DNA from: Macrotrachela quadricornifera
Lineage: Eukaryota > Rotifera > Eurotatoria > Philodinida > Philodinidae
Assembly (NCBI GenBank): GCA_022393335.1
Contig: JAJEKB010021880.1
Location: 2,079,440 to 2,143,439, forward strand
Direction of reading: 5' to 3'
Length of the DNA: 64,000 bases
The position numbers were made by a program, and so were the translations under genes. This document shows, one piece after another, positions 24,088 through 34,860 of the stretch (position 1 is the stretch's first letter; each line of letters begins with the position of its first letter). The notes beneath the pieces are model-generated. The model ran no database searches. It had not been told where the DNA came from and saw only the letters and a list, made by a program, of their open reading frames with translations.

Positions 24088-24674
24088 AGGGAACATATTT
24101 AGGCATTTAAATCGTTCAGACTCCAACTTTTCGCAATGAATATACCTCAATGAGGCATGAAGTACTCCAATAGAATAGGTGCTCTAAGCTCTTTGCTCGA
24201 GAATTATGGCCATTTTAGCAAAATTTTAACGTGCAGCTCGGTGTGTATCAGTAAGTTGGATGACATTATTTCGAGCTGAAATTCAGCTCACAGACAGGTA
24301 TACTTGTGACTAGAATATCCCGAAAATTTCAGATTAGAAGAATGTTTTCTACATAAAATGTTAAATTTCTAAGTTAACTAGTATACTACGAAAGATGCGC
24401 TAAACTTATGTTTTTTTTTCTGGAAATTCAATATCTCTTATAGAAAAAATACTTCAACTCTAAAATTTTCCGAGCATTCTAGTTATAACGAAATAATGTC
24501 ATTTAATTTATTGATACATACCAAGCTACAGGCTAAAATTTTACTAAAATGGCTGTAACTTTTGAGGAAATACCTAAGGACACAAATTTTTTTAGGATAT
24601 TTCATATCTCATTGAGGTTTACTTATCGCAAAAGAATGTAGTCTAAACAGCTTAAACACCTAAATATGTTCCCT
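24088..24674. mobile_element. Foldback element upstream of the ART-TPR gene
   Basis: Arms 24088 to about 24370 and about 24415 to 24674 are inverted copies with moderate divergence. The outermost 16 bp match perfectly (AGGGAACATATTTAGG and its complement). The loop is only about 45 bp. A transcript would form a long hairpin. No transposase and no clear TSD were found. It ends 105 bp before the start codon of the ART-TPR gene, so it may lie in that gene's promoter. Confidence 0.7.
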
Positions 24675-24778
24675 CGTCAGTATGTCCATATCCATAGATG
24701 ATATGAACTCACTTTGTCTAAACGACAACCAATTATACATAATTTCACATAGGTATTCAACGAATCATTCAGCAAATT

Positions 24779-26614
24779 ATGGATGGACAAAATTTAAAAG
24801 GACACAGTTCTGTAACATCAAAGACTTCGCGTTCAATTGCAACAACAGCTGACAGTGCTATCGTTCCCAGTAAGCGGATCGTTCAAAATTATTTGTTAAT
24901 CTGGATCGATACCAATATCCACGAATCAAGTAAGGATGCTCAACATACGTTGGCACAATTAAGAGCCGTTGTCAACCACGTCAATATTTTTACTAAACCG
25001 CAACAATGTATCCAATTTCTCAATAATATTGATAATGAGAAAGCATTCGTTATTACATCGGGAACATTGGGTCAAAATTTAGTTTCCGATATTCATGGTA
25101 TGTCAAAATTAGATTCCATTTACATCTTCTGTGGTAATAAATCTCGTCACGAACAGTGGGTAAAACAATGGAAGAAAATCAAGGGTGTACATACATCGAT
25201 TACACCCATTTGTGAAGCATTAAAAATGGCTGTGAAACAATGTGAACAAGATCTCATTCCTGTAAGTTTTGTCACAATGAATAATGCGGTTTCCAGTCAA
25301 GATTTAAATCAACTGGAACCTAATTTTATGTACACTCAAATATTCAAGGATATTCTTCTCGATATGGAATATAACCAACAATCCATGAACGATTTAGCAG
25401 ATTACTGTCGTAAATTTTACGATGGTAATGTAGCTGAATTAAATAATATTCATGAATTCAAACATAAATATCATCCAAAAAAGGCAATCTGGTGGTATAC
25501 ACGTGACTGTTTCACGTATCAAATGCTAAATCGAGCGCTTCGAACATTAGAAGTTGATACTATCATTAGCATGGGTTTCTTTATACGTGATCTTCACCGG
25601 CAAATCAAACATTTACATCAACAACAAGTTAGTTCTTACAAAGGAAAGCCCATTACAGTTTACCGAGGACAAGGCCTATCGACCAAAGATTTTGACAAAC
25701 TTTGTAAAACAAAAAATGGCCTTATGTCTTTTAATAATTTTCTATCCACCAGTAAAAGACCAGAAGTTTCTCTTGGATTTGTCACTGATGCCTTAACAAA
25801 AACCGATATGGTTGGCATCCTCTTTCGAATGTCGATTGATCCTTCCGTATCGTCTGCTCCTTTCGCGATCATCAAAGAATTTAGTTATTTTGAAATGGAA
25901 GAAGAAATCCTTTTCTCTATGCATACTGTCTTCCGCATTACTGAAATTAAACAAGACGACAAAAACAAGTCACTTTATCAAGTGGAACTTACACTAACAT
26001 CAGATGATGATCCACAACTTCGAACACTGACGAGATATATACAAGAAAGTGCGCGTGGGACAGGATGGGAACGAATAGGCAACTTGTTGGTTCACTTGAA
26101 AAAGTTCAATAGAGCTGAAGAACTCTATACATTATTACTCAAACAGACATCCGATGAGAGTGACAAAGCACTTTATTATACTTGTCTTGGACTTGTTAAA
26201 ACTGATCAAGGTGATTATGACAAGGCCATCTGTTATTATAAAAGAGGACTTGAAATCAAACAAAAAACTCTTCCTGCGAATCATCCTTCGTTGGCTACTT
26301 CCTACAACAACATCGGTGAGGTGTATCGAAACATGGGAGAACATTCTAAAGCACTTTCATTTTACGAAAAAGCACTTGAAATCTGTCAAAAAACTCTTCC
26401 TGCAAANNNNNNNNNNACTCTTCCTGCAAATCATCCTAATTTGGCTACTTCCTATAACAACATTGCTTTTGTATATTCAAATATGGGTAATTACTCGAAA
26501 GCACTCTCATTGTTGAAACGTGCTCTCAACATTCTTCAAAGTTCATTACCTTCGAATCATCCTAATATTAAAAACGTGCAGCAGGCTATAGAATTTGTAA
26601 AAAAGAAGTTGTGA
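24779..26614 (+). CDS. Arginine-type ADP-ribosyltransferase with C-terminal TPR repeats
   Basis: This is a single-exon gene of 611 residues as assembled. Residues about 35-175 form an alpha/beta-looking domain (LLIWIDTN..., AFVITSGT, SIYIFCGNKS) that I cannot name. Residues about 240-415 form an ART domain of the R-S-E class: YRGQ with Arg296, an SFNNFLSTS strand (317-325), and EMEEE ending in the ExE pair Glu374/Glu376. These residues transfer ADP-ribose from NAD+ to a target, classically arginine. From about 445 onward run kinesin-light-chain-type TPRs of 42 residues with the hallmark LPANHPSLATSYNNIGEVY. These are protein-binding scaffolds. A run of ten N at 26407-26416 falls inside the TPRs (residues 543-546), so repeat number and frame across it are uncertain. 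AATAAA lies at 26629-26634, just after the stop. The likely location is cytosolic, as there is no signal peptide. Target unknown. Confidence 0.92.
   Translation: MDGQNLKGHSSVTSKTSRSIATTADSAIVPSKRIVQNYLLIWIDTNIHESSKDAQHTLAQLRAVVNHVNIFTKPQQCIQFLNNIDNEKAFVITSGTLGQNLVSDIHGMSKLDSIYIFCGNKSRHEQWVKQWKKIKGVHTSITPICEALKMAVKQCEQDLIPVSFVTMNNAVSSQDLNQLEPNFMYTQIFKDILLDMEYNQQSMNDLADYCRKFYDGNVAELNNIHEFKHKYHPKKAIWWYTRDCFTYQMLNRALRTLEVDTIISMGFFIRDLHRQIKHLHQQQVSSYKGKPITVYRGQGLSTKDFDKLCKTKNGLMSFNNFLSTSKRPEVSLGFVTDALTKTDMVGILFRMSIDPSVSSAPFAIIKEFSYFEMEEEILFSMHTVFRITEIKQDDKNKSLYQVELTLTSDDDPQLRTLTRYIQESARGTGWERIGNLLVHLKKFNRAEELYTLLLKQTSDESDKALYYTCLGLVKTDQGDYDKAICYYKRGLEIKQKTLPANHPSLATSYNNIGEVYRNMGEHSKALSFYEKALEICQKTLPAXXXXTLPANHPNLATSYNNIAFVYSNMGNYSKALSLLKRALNILQSSLPSNHPNIKNVQQAIEFVKKKL
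26407..26416. other. Assembly gap (10 N)
   Basis: Ten undetermined bases lie between two copies of the word ACTCTTCCTGCAAA, the boundary of a TPR unit. The gap is probably a collapsed or unresolved number of 126-bp repeat units, so the true length is unknown. Confidence 0.95.
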
Positions 26615-26639
26615 AATATTATTTGATAAATAAAGAAAA

Positions 26640-27540
26640 ATTGCTACCATCTAATTGAATCACGTACTTTTTTTACTCTTCCTCACGCGCGCGTACAGAG
26701 AAACTCTCTGTAATAATTGAAACACAATGGATACAACCGACCGGTAAGGCAATACATGTACATACGTACATGTGTAACAGGCCTTCACAGACATGTTTGC
26801 ATTTCACATATTAAGAGAATTTTTCTGTATTATTAAAGTAATAATCACCTTGGAGCATAAACCTAACGTACACCGTTGTTGAAGATATATTGCGAAAATA
26901 AATCTAAAAAGAAAAAAAACGGAAAAAACTAAGAGAACAAACTTACCCTTGAATTGACTTGACTTGTCTTGACTTGATTGTTATTCACGATTGAATACGG
27001 CCTTGAATGGTGAAAAAATGAAAAAGAGTTGTATTTTCTATAGATATAAGGTCATAGGATTGTCTAATTGGTCCAATTAATTAATTAATTAATTAATGTT
27101 ATCGTCATTCATTCAAATAAAAAATGAGAAATAGGGAGCATGAAACTGTCTAGTTAGTCTTAAATATAAATAAATTATTGTATAAGTAATGGTTGTATAT
27201 ACGCTAAATTGATTGGATAATGAATTAAATAATGAAAATTTCTCTTTTGATAGCACAAGGTATTAATATAATTTATTTGTTCATAGTAGAAAGAGAAAAA
27301 TAGAATTATTTTTTTTATACAATATATTTGTATTACAATACATACGATGTTAAGATTTTATTAATAATATCTTGAGATAGTATTCTTCGTAAGTATGACA
27401 GATATTGTGGAAATTTAAGTGCAAAATTCATCTAATCGATGTTATACAGAATGATTCACTTACTTCTACTAATTTTCATCTTTTTATTTTATTTCTATAT
27501 GATTATAGACATAGGGTTAATTACTCTATTCAACGATATA
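26640..27540. other. Non-coding interval
   Basis: This is the 3' flank of the ART-TPR gene. A short (TTAA)n run is at about 27076-27098 and AT-rich sequence follows. No gene is seen. Confidence 0.45.
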
Positions 27541-27544
27541 GCTT

Positions 27545-27642
27545 TCAGAGATGGACGAGTCGCAGTGGCACACCGCCCCATCCCGATGGTGGGGCAGGAT
27601 TTCAAAACGGCGAGGCGATGGCGATGCATCGCCTCTTGATAC
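27545..27642. repeat. GC-rich island with two hairpins
   Basis: In an AT-rich setting this block contains GCCCCATC...GGTGGGGC and a 9-bp perfect stem GAGGCGATG/CATCGCCTC with a 6-base loop. Its left part (AGAGATGGAC...GGCACACCGCCCC) is similar to the reverse complement of about 29955-29998. It may therefore be a copy of a dispersed element. No function is evident. Confidence 0.45.
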
Positions 27643-27980
27643 TATCATATTATATAAGTATAATCAAAACTTTAGAGACACGTTAATTAGAGATCTGCAA
27701 AATGGTCACGCTCATGTGTGACCGTGATCGTCATCGACGGCTAGACTTACAAGGTATTGATAGAATTGATCAGATTTTCACGAACTAATACGGGTTCTTT
27801 AAAGAAGTTTCTAATTATGGAAACCAACGCTCCGAGATGCTTCAGATTTTTCAGAAAAATTCCGAATTTCCTGCAATTTTTTTCGTGATCTCTCCGGTTT
27901 TCGAATTTAGATACTTCTATCTGAATCATGTCTGACTTTCCTTTTGATATTTATCAAGAAATATCCATCATTCAGCATAG

Positions 27981-28722
27981 ACTCATGAGGGAAGACCCCA
28001 ACTGTCCCCTTCTTTTTGAGCTAAAACTTAGTGTGCAGTAAGTAATCAAGTATACCGATTCTGAATGCCACTAGAGTTTAAGCATACGAGGCTTCAAGGA
28101 ATGGGTTTTCTGGAAAATCAAGTTATCAAGTCAAAAGCTAAGTTGTGGCAAAAATTTTTCTTGATCCATCCATATAAAACTTTCTATCTAAGATTTCACA
28201 CTGTTTCGGCATATTTTAAGTTCTAGAATGAGATACGCCTTTCATTTCCACTAGAAAACCTTAGTCATATGTTAAAGCTAACGAAACAGCTGTGACGTTG
28301 GTGCCATCTATATAACTCTCGCCGGGATACATTGAAACGTATGCTATCGCAATTTGGTCTCGTGATAGTCATTTCCCGATGTTTTACTACCTTTTCTAGA
28401 AAACTTCAATTTTTTTGAACGGCTATGCTCTTAGCGCATTTCAAGTTTTGCTTCTAAAACCTACCTAAAAGTCGTCAAAGCACTTCTCAAAATAGTTTTG
28501 TGTAGGTTTTGCGACACGCTCTGTCACATGGATGGATCAAGAAAAATCTTTGTCACAATATAGCTTTTGGTTTGACAACCTGATTTTTCAGAAAATCCGC
28601 TCTTTGAAGGTTCGTTTCTTCAAACCTTTGCGAGATTCGAAATCAGCATATTCGATTACCTATTGTACAGTAAGTTTTAGCTCAAAAGCGAGGAAAGAGT
28701 TAGAGCCTTCCCTCGTTAGCTT
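27981..28722. mobile_element. Foldback element
   Basis: Arms 27981 to about 28165 and about 28527 to 28722 are inverted copies (for example ATGGATGGATCAAGAAAAAT in the right arm and its complement in the left). The outer words are GAGGGAAGACC on the left and, reversed, GAGGGAAGGCT on the right. About 360 bp of non-coding sequence separate the arms. No transposase was found and TSDs are not evident. Confidence 0.65.
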
Positions 28723-28819
28723 CTTCTTCAATTTTATAAAAATAAAGAATAACATTATTGGGAATCTGATCGAGAAAAACTTGCTTTAGCTATTGCAAAC
28801 TAATTTTCAAAATCTTTCT

Positions 28820-29544
28820 AGAGTTGTCCCATGGGAAGTCAACCACAAAAGCACAAAGTGTTCAGAATAGTTTTTTGTTCTGCTACACTTTGCAGAGATT
28901 TTTTTCTGGTCATTTTGCTAAAAAAAGTTGCAAAGTTCATTAAGAAATGGGGATGCTATGACCAAAATATTAAATATAGTAAAATAGCATAAAATTCCGT
29001 TTCTCCTGATAAAACCTCAGAAAAAAATACATCAGCACAGTCCAAAATGGCTATATTCTGCAGAAATATGACATAGTAGATTTCTTAAACAAAAATTTCC
29101 TCTACAAAATCCTACTAGCAATTTCTCAGACAAAACCGAAGAGTATGAAAACATTTTAATGCAACAGTGTACATGGTATTTATCATAAAAATGTAGCACT
29201 TCTGTCAGGGATACTGTATGGAATATTGTATTGAAATTTACTCACATTCTTCGACTTCGTCTGAGAAATTGCTAGTAGGATTTTGTAGTGAAAACTTTTC
29301 TCTGCAGAACATATTTCGAAATCTGCTGATCGATTTTTTTCTGATATTCTATCAGGAGAAATGGAATTTTATGCTATTTTATTATGTTTAGCATTTTGGC
29401 CATATCATCCTCATTTCTTAATGAACTTCGCAACTTTTTTTACCAAACTGACCAGCGAAAAGAGCACTGCAAAATCTCTTATGAAAGAAAAGTTTCTGAA
29501 TATTTTGTGTTTTTCGTAGTTAAGTACTTATGGAGCAACGCTCC
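28820..29544. mobile_element. Foldback element with imperfect 10-bp flanking repeat
   Basis: Inverted arms run from 28820 to about 29150 and from about 29219 to 29544 around a loop of about 65 bp. The flanks AAATCTTTCT (28810-28819) and AAATCTTTTT (29545-29554) differ at one position and may be a decayed target-site duplication. That would place the element with the Mutator-like foldback at 6.9 kb. The reading frames inside it are by-products of the repeat. Confidence 0.65.
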
Positions 29545-29554
29545 AAATCTTTTT

Positions 29555-31728
29555 CCAGATCTAGAGCAGACCATTGCTGATTTTGAAATCCTTGTTTCAA
29601 ATTATTGACTCTAACATTCGGCAGTAAATAGCAATAGATGCTGTTACTTCGCAACTGTGTTTCATATCAACGATCCGAAGTGTCTTGGATTCCATATACT
29701 TCTCATAGATGTGAGTCATAAACGTGACTGTGACCAACTAGTTCATGGCAAAGACATGAATGCGACTAAAAAGCGTGGTCACACAGATTTCTGTTTACAA
29801 GGTACTGAATTAATTTTTGAACAAATTAATAATTATATGGAAATTGTGGTTATACATCTGAAATATGCATTTTTATGTGGTGAAATAAAATAATAACCCT
29901 GAACATCTACTAAAATATTTAAAAATAAATGATCTCTGAGAACAAATTTTAAACTAGACGGGGCGGTGCCGGTGCGACTTTTTTGCTGCCCTGTCCATCT
30001 CTGGTTCGTATCATAGGATTCTTTATCACTAGATGCACCCCTTGAATCGTTTCCTACTCTCTCTCCAGACTTAATATCACACTCAAAGAAACTACACTTT
30101 AATTCTCTCATAATATCATCAAGTCTATGACGAACCTGCAAGGATCGTCTCTCCCTAGAACACCTATATGGAATGCCAACAAAACAGATACCGAATCGAA
30201 ACAAATGAATGCATAGTAAATCCATTCAAAACTCTTCTCAGCTTCTTCGTGCCGAATCCACCATAAGCGAATTTACATTAACAAGACTATATATACTTAA
30301 GTTGTTCTTGCATTTACTCCCGCACCTATTGCCAGTCCAAAACTCACGTCGAAAAGCCATGATTGGATGAATTCCAATGCCCGAAGATTCTGATGGGTTG
30401 ATAGATCAATATTGAAAATCTAGGATTACCTAATCCTCAAATATCAAAGATTCTAGCTTGAGCAAAATGGAGTGGTTTAATTCCAAAGTTCTAAAACCTG
30501 ACTAGCTGTTAGCGTAATGTGTCTGTCTTCAACTATGTTCTTTCAACCTTCTAGCAAACAAATAGACACTTTCTTTTTCAAATGACCCTCCCTTCAGTCG
30601 AGGGAATTTTGAAATTATATATCATCATACTTTAAAAGAAATTCGCTTATGGATATTCATATCAAGTAATCGTTTACTTGGTTTTGAATCATACATTAAA
30701 AATCTAAAATTAAATCAAGCTTTTAGTAACAAATTGAAAATTCAATAAAACAGCCATAACTTTTGAATAGAAGGGCATGAAAAAAAACTCTCTTAGATTT
30801 TTCCTATTTCGCCATACTCAGTTGGATGGGTCAAAACAGAAGATACCACCTTGAGTAATTCTCATGTCAGTTTTAGAAAATAAAGCTCAGAGCTAGTATA
30901 ACATTTTAATTTAAAACTAAATTTCGTTCCAATGATTTCTTTCTGCAAATATACATAGCTTACTTGATTGAATGCTATCGCTAAATATCAACATGAAGAA
31001 GAAAAACTAAAACGTGAAATTTATTTCTAATAAATCTATTTTCCTATGAATAACATCGGATCTATTCAACGTTCAATCTAACAATTCTGATAGATTATTT
31101 ATGATGAATTATTTATAAATATAACTTTGAAATTTTGAATCATTATTCTGATCTAAACGACAATCCAAACGAAATTCTAATGAAATGATAAAATGAACAC
31201 ATCTCATATTTCTCTCTCGATGTTTACGTTAATTTGTTTCACAACGAATAGCAGAATCAGATTGTATACCTTTATTTAAAATTTTTAAATCATTGGATTA
31301 TATCATCGTTAAATACATATCTGTCGAAAAGAAAACAAATCACACTTCTGTATGGTCAGTGTATAGTATAACTAATGAAGATATATTTCTTAAAATATGA
31401 AAAAGTATCTGACTTTCTGCGAAATTTGTTAAAAATCCTCTGACAAAAAACTTGGTTTTCAAGTTCTTTTAATCTTTCTATTAATTTGATATTGTTATGA
31501 TTCTTATTGATGAATCTGACTAATAGCAGAGAATATATTTGTAAACACTTCTCATTGTTTTGCTTTATTAAAATTTTAAATTTAGATATGTCTCAGTATA
31601 CAACAAAATACTATTTATAAATTTCGACATTGTTCAGCTCTTTGTAATGTGTGCAAAACATGAAATACAAAAAAGAAAATTTATAATTAATTTTGTTCAT
31701 TCTTAGCACCTATATTTCTGTTTAATTA
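29555..31728. other. Mostly non-coding interval, one doubtful ORF
   Basis: A 130-codon minus-strand frame (29833-30225) contains a hydrophilic run (RLDDIMRELKCSFFECDIKS) and ends over the repeat shared with 27.5 kb. It might be a retroelement remnant but is not supported well enough to call. The rest is AT-rich with no gene. Confidence 0.4.
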
Positions 31729-32357
31729 TTAATCTTCATCGTCTTTATCTTCTGTAATTATTGATTTCATATGTACTCCATTTCTTAATGTTGCTGTTCC
31801 TTGACCTTGTCGTAAAATTTTTCCACGTACATTTACTAAAACAGATCTTTGTTCTGATTTTGTTATTTCTTTTAAGAAAAATTTTCGATGAAATGGCCCA
31901 GATATTGTTTTAGGATTAATTATAATTTCAACTTGAAAACTAATTCGATTTTCCGATTGAGATAATTCATTGACTAATAATTGTAATTCATTTGTATTTT
32001 GTTGATCGAGAATTATTTCTAATTTAATAGGTTTTTCATGAAAAATAACATTCATTATCATTGTATAGCTATGAGAAAGTTTTAAAATACCAAAATATAA
32101 ATCAAATGAATATTTTTTATCACAATATTCTTCCCATTGTAATTCATCTAATAAGAAAAAGAAATAAAAATCGAATTAAAAATCATAATATTAAAGTTAC
32201 TTGAATTTTCTTCATGTTTATTTGATGATTCTGTTGAATCAGCAGTAAATCGAACACCTAAAAAATCATAAAATAAAATTATTTTTTTATTAGAATTTTT
32301 TGTTTTTGTATTTTTACCACCAACTTTTCGAATATTAGTCAAACTATTGTCAACCAT
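31729..32357 (-). CDS. ADISSP/C20orf27-like protein
   Basis: Three exons are supported: 32318-32357, 32201-32257 and 31729-32147, with introns of 60 bp and 53 bp, giving 171 residues. The vertebrate family member (C20orf27, also called adipose-secreted signalling protein) is of nearly equal length. Shared landmarks in order are an early VRFTAD (IRF.A.. in the family), FGILKLSHSYTM (FLKILHRYEI-like), a long beta-rich middle, and a closing VRGKILRQGQGT...LRNGVHMKS. ATG 32357 is preferred: the open frame upstream starts with a TTG and would add residues that do not align. The first intron is in frame (60 bp), so its removal is judged from AT content, GT/AG sites and alignment. No signal peptide is visible. 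The molecular activity of the family is poorly known. The gene lies 460 bp downstream of the esterase on the same strand. Confidence 0.75.
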
Positions 32358-32817
32358 TTCAATGTATAAATATGAACATTTTTCATCGAACAAAAAAAAA
32401 GAAAAGAAAAGTTATTTGTTTAAAATTAACCAATAGTTTTCTAATGGTTATAGAAAAGAAAAATAATGACATATAGATGGCACCCATTCCTTTGTAATCT
32501 TAGGATATCATTGACTATAATAATTTGGGAAAATATTAATGAAAGATCTGGAAGAAATTTTAGAATTTTTTTGTAGTAGAAAAGTAAGATGCCAGCAATT
32601 CAAAGATGGAACAATGTGTTTTTCTTGGATATTTTTACATGATTTAATTATACAATCGAAATAAGCTTTACGATGTAGATCGTAGAGCACTTCAAGCTGC
32701 ATCTTATGGTTTATGCGGTTTTCTTAATAAAACATATTTCAAGATTAGAATATGAAATACAAAGTGGGACCCATCGCGGTAAAAGGGTTAGAAGAAAGAG
32801 ATATGGAATGATTTATT
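32358..32817. other. Spacer between the ADISSP-like gene and the esterase
   Basis: A 64-codon frame at 32508-32702 (-) shows no family resemblance. The rest would hold the esterase 3' end and the downstream promoter. Nothing specific was recognised. Confidence 0.4.
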
Positions 32818-34061
32818 TTATTTCCAAATTTGATCAAAAAGAATATTAATAATCGTAAAAAATCTTTTTCTCCATGAAATTTTATCATGTTCACCATGTG
32901 GATCGATATATGTCAATAAGAGTTTGTTAGTATGATTAATATATTCATTTGATTCTATAGAAATATGTTTATAACCATATTTTTCTGTTAATAATTTCAC
33001 CATTTCACTTGATCGACTAGCAGCTAGACGTTCTAAAGTTTAAGAATAAAAAAAAAGAAAAACAAAAAAGATAATATCATAAATTTACCAATAATGAAAT
33101 TATGAACATGTAAATCTTTTGATAAACCCCAATCAATATATAATAATGGAGCATTATCAGATTGTAAAATATGATCATATTTCTATAAATAAATTTGTAA
33201 CTGTCATAAGATTTATTTCATACAAAAAAAAAATCTTTACTTGTATCAAAGTTGATTTCTCAAGTGAATAAAACAAGTTTGTTAAGCTTGATCCAAATAA
33301 CCAATCGAGTCCAGCCCAAAATGATGGTGACATACAAATAGCAATACCAAATATTGTCGGATGAGATAAACCCATATGAAATGCTGCCAAACCACCATGA
33401 CTAGAACCTTGTAAAATGATGATTATAATATGTTAATCAATTATTATTATCATACCAATAATTACTGTATATTTAGCGTCAGATAATGTTCGATAATTTC
33501 TATCGATAAATGGTTTTAAATGATTTACAATATAATTATTGTAATCATCTACTCCGCCATAAGTATAATTCCTATATTGAAAATTTCATATAGAGTATTT
33601 TATTTATAATGATTATTGGAATTCTAAAATTGTCTTACCACATCCAATGTGAATGTGTATATTCTCGATTGCGATCAATTGGATGAATAGCGACGACAAT
33701 TACTTGTTTTGATTGATCTGTTTGATAAATTTTTGATAATATTTCTCCAACCTAAATTTAAAAAATTACATTAAAAAGAGAATTTAAAAAAAACGCTTAC
33801 TCTCCAAGATTTATTTGCTAATCCTCCATTCCAAAAAGATGTATTCCCATCATTCATATAAATAACAGGATATCGTTTCTCTTTACTATTTGTCAAATAA
33901 TCAATTGGTACAAAAACATGTATCTTTCGTGGTGAATGTTCACACGATACACAGAAATTATCATATGTATGAAAATGTCCACCAAATATTCCATTAATAC
34001 TTTCATCATGAAAATGACATGTCTGTCCATCGACTATGAAATTGTGTTCGTTTTTTGACAT
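32818..34061 (-). CDS. Alpha/beta-hydrolase esterase (putative esterase family), six exons
   Basis: Exons are 33801-34061, 33639-33751, 33456-33571, 33241-33407, 33089-33182 and 32818-33032. The five introns of 48-67 bp all have GT...AG and keep the frame, giving 321 residues. The fold is that of the esterase-D / ferric-enterobactin-esterase family. Landmarks are KIHVFVPIDYL and KRYPVIYMNDGN near the start and IVVAIHPIDRNREYT. The nucleophile elbow is GSSHGG with Ser166 (residues 164-169), followed by SHPTIFGIAICMSPSFWA. The catalytic histidine is in GEHDKISWRKRF (His299). Such enzymes hydrolyse small esters, and the exact substrate is unknown. Its sequence style is bacterial, so ancient horizontal transfer followed by intron gain is plausible. 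No signal peptide is seen. Exons 1 and 4 and the 5' flank recur in broken form at 38.3-39.5 kb. Confidence 0.88.
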
Positions 34062-34860
34062 ATTTTTAAAATTTTCTAATTTATGTTTTTATGAATAGTT
34101 AAATAAGTAAAGAATATGTCCTGTTATTCATTTTCATGACACGTTATTGCTACACCAAAATAGAATGACGAATTGTTGGTAAGATATCAAGAATTAATGA
34201 CTCATACTTTCTATAACCGATTTTTAAGTTTTTAATACGAAAATATATCAAATGATTTCTAATTTTTATTTTATTCGAAGGTACTTTCTCTCTGATTTGG
34301 GACAAATGAAAAATAAGGGATTTTCACACGAATTTTACTCATATATATCCTTATGGGTCATACAAATGACCAATCAAAAAAAGACAGGAGCTAGTGGCTG
34401 AAAGATAGCGCCATTTCTTAATAAACCATCATCTCATAGTTCGTCATTATTCTATCATTTGAATTTAAAATATGCAAGAAATAGAATTGACTTCTAAGTA
34501 ATATAGGGAACAAAATTTTTATAAAACTATACTTATCAAATGAATGTATACCATAAATATGAATCATTTTAAAATATAATTGTTTTCAATCCAAAATATT
34601 TTTAGCCACTGTAACTAATTCACTTCTTTAGCTAAATTAGACAATTTTATTGCAGTTGTGGAAGTTTGATGCACCAGACAATCGTCTACTTCTGCATTCT
34701 TTAGCTCTGACAAATCACTTAGTTGTCGTCGGAATGGTCAAGAAGTTTTACTGAAATCTATTCTTTGGACAGTATCTATTGCTAATGTTTTATCCGTAGC
34801 TACTTTTACTTAGATCTGACCAAAAGTTCTATGAGCATTAAATAGTAATATAAAAGTACA
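33285..34860. repeat. Segmental duplication, copy 1 (esterase exon 4 to 5' flank)
   Basis: This block matches 38304-39560 in the same orientation, with internal deletions in the second copy. Shared text includes the exon 4 region, the first exon, the promoter flank (TATAAAACTATACTTATCAA at about 34520 and 39296) and a decayed coding-like piece near 34650-34790. Divergence is greater than in the SSUH2 block. Confidence 0.7.
34650..34790 (+). pseudogene. Decayed exon-like fragment, paired with 39.4 kb
   Basis: Its sequence aligns with 39390-39530 (shared words CAATCGTCTA, TTCTGCAT, GACAAATCAC or GACACATCAC). In this copy stops interrupt every frame. The other copy keeps an open frame. The family is unknown. 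Confidence 0.4.

Noticed and set aside
27405..27686. Frame with a Gly/Pro-rich tail
   Set aside because: The tail is the GC-rich hairpin island translated; the island repeats elsewhere as DNA, not as protein.
29384..29608. 74-codon frame
   Set aside because: It lies inside the right arm of a foldback element and has no support of its own.
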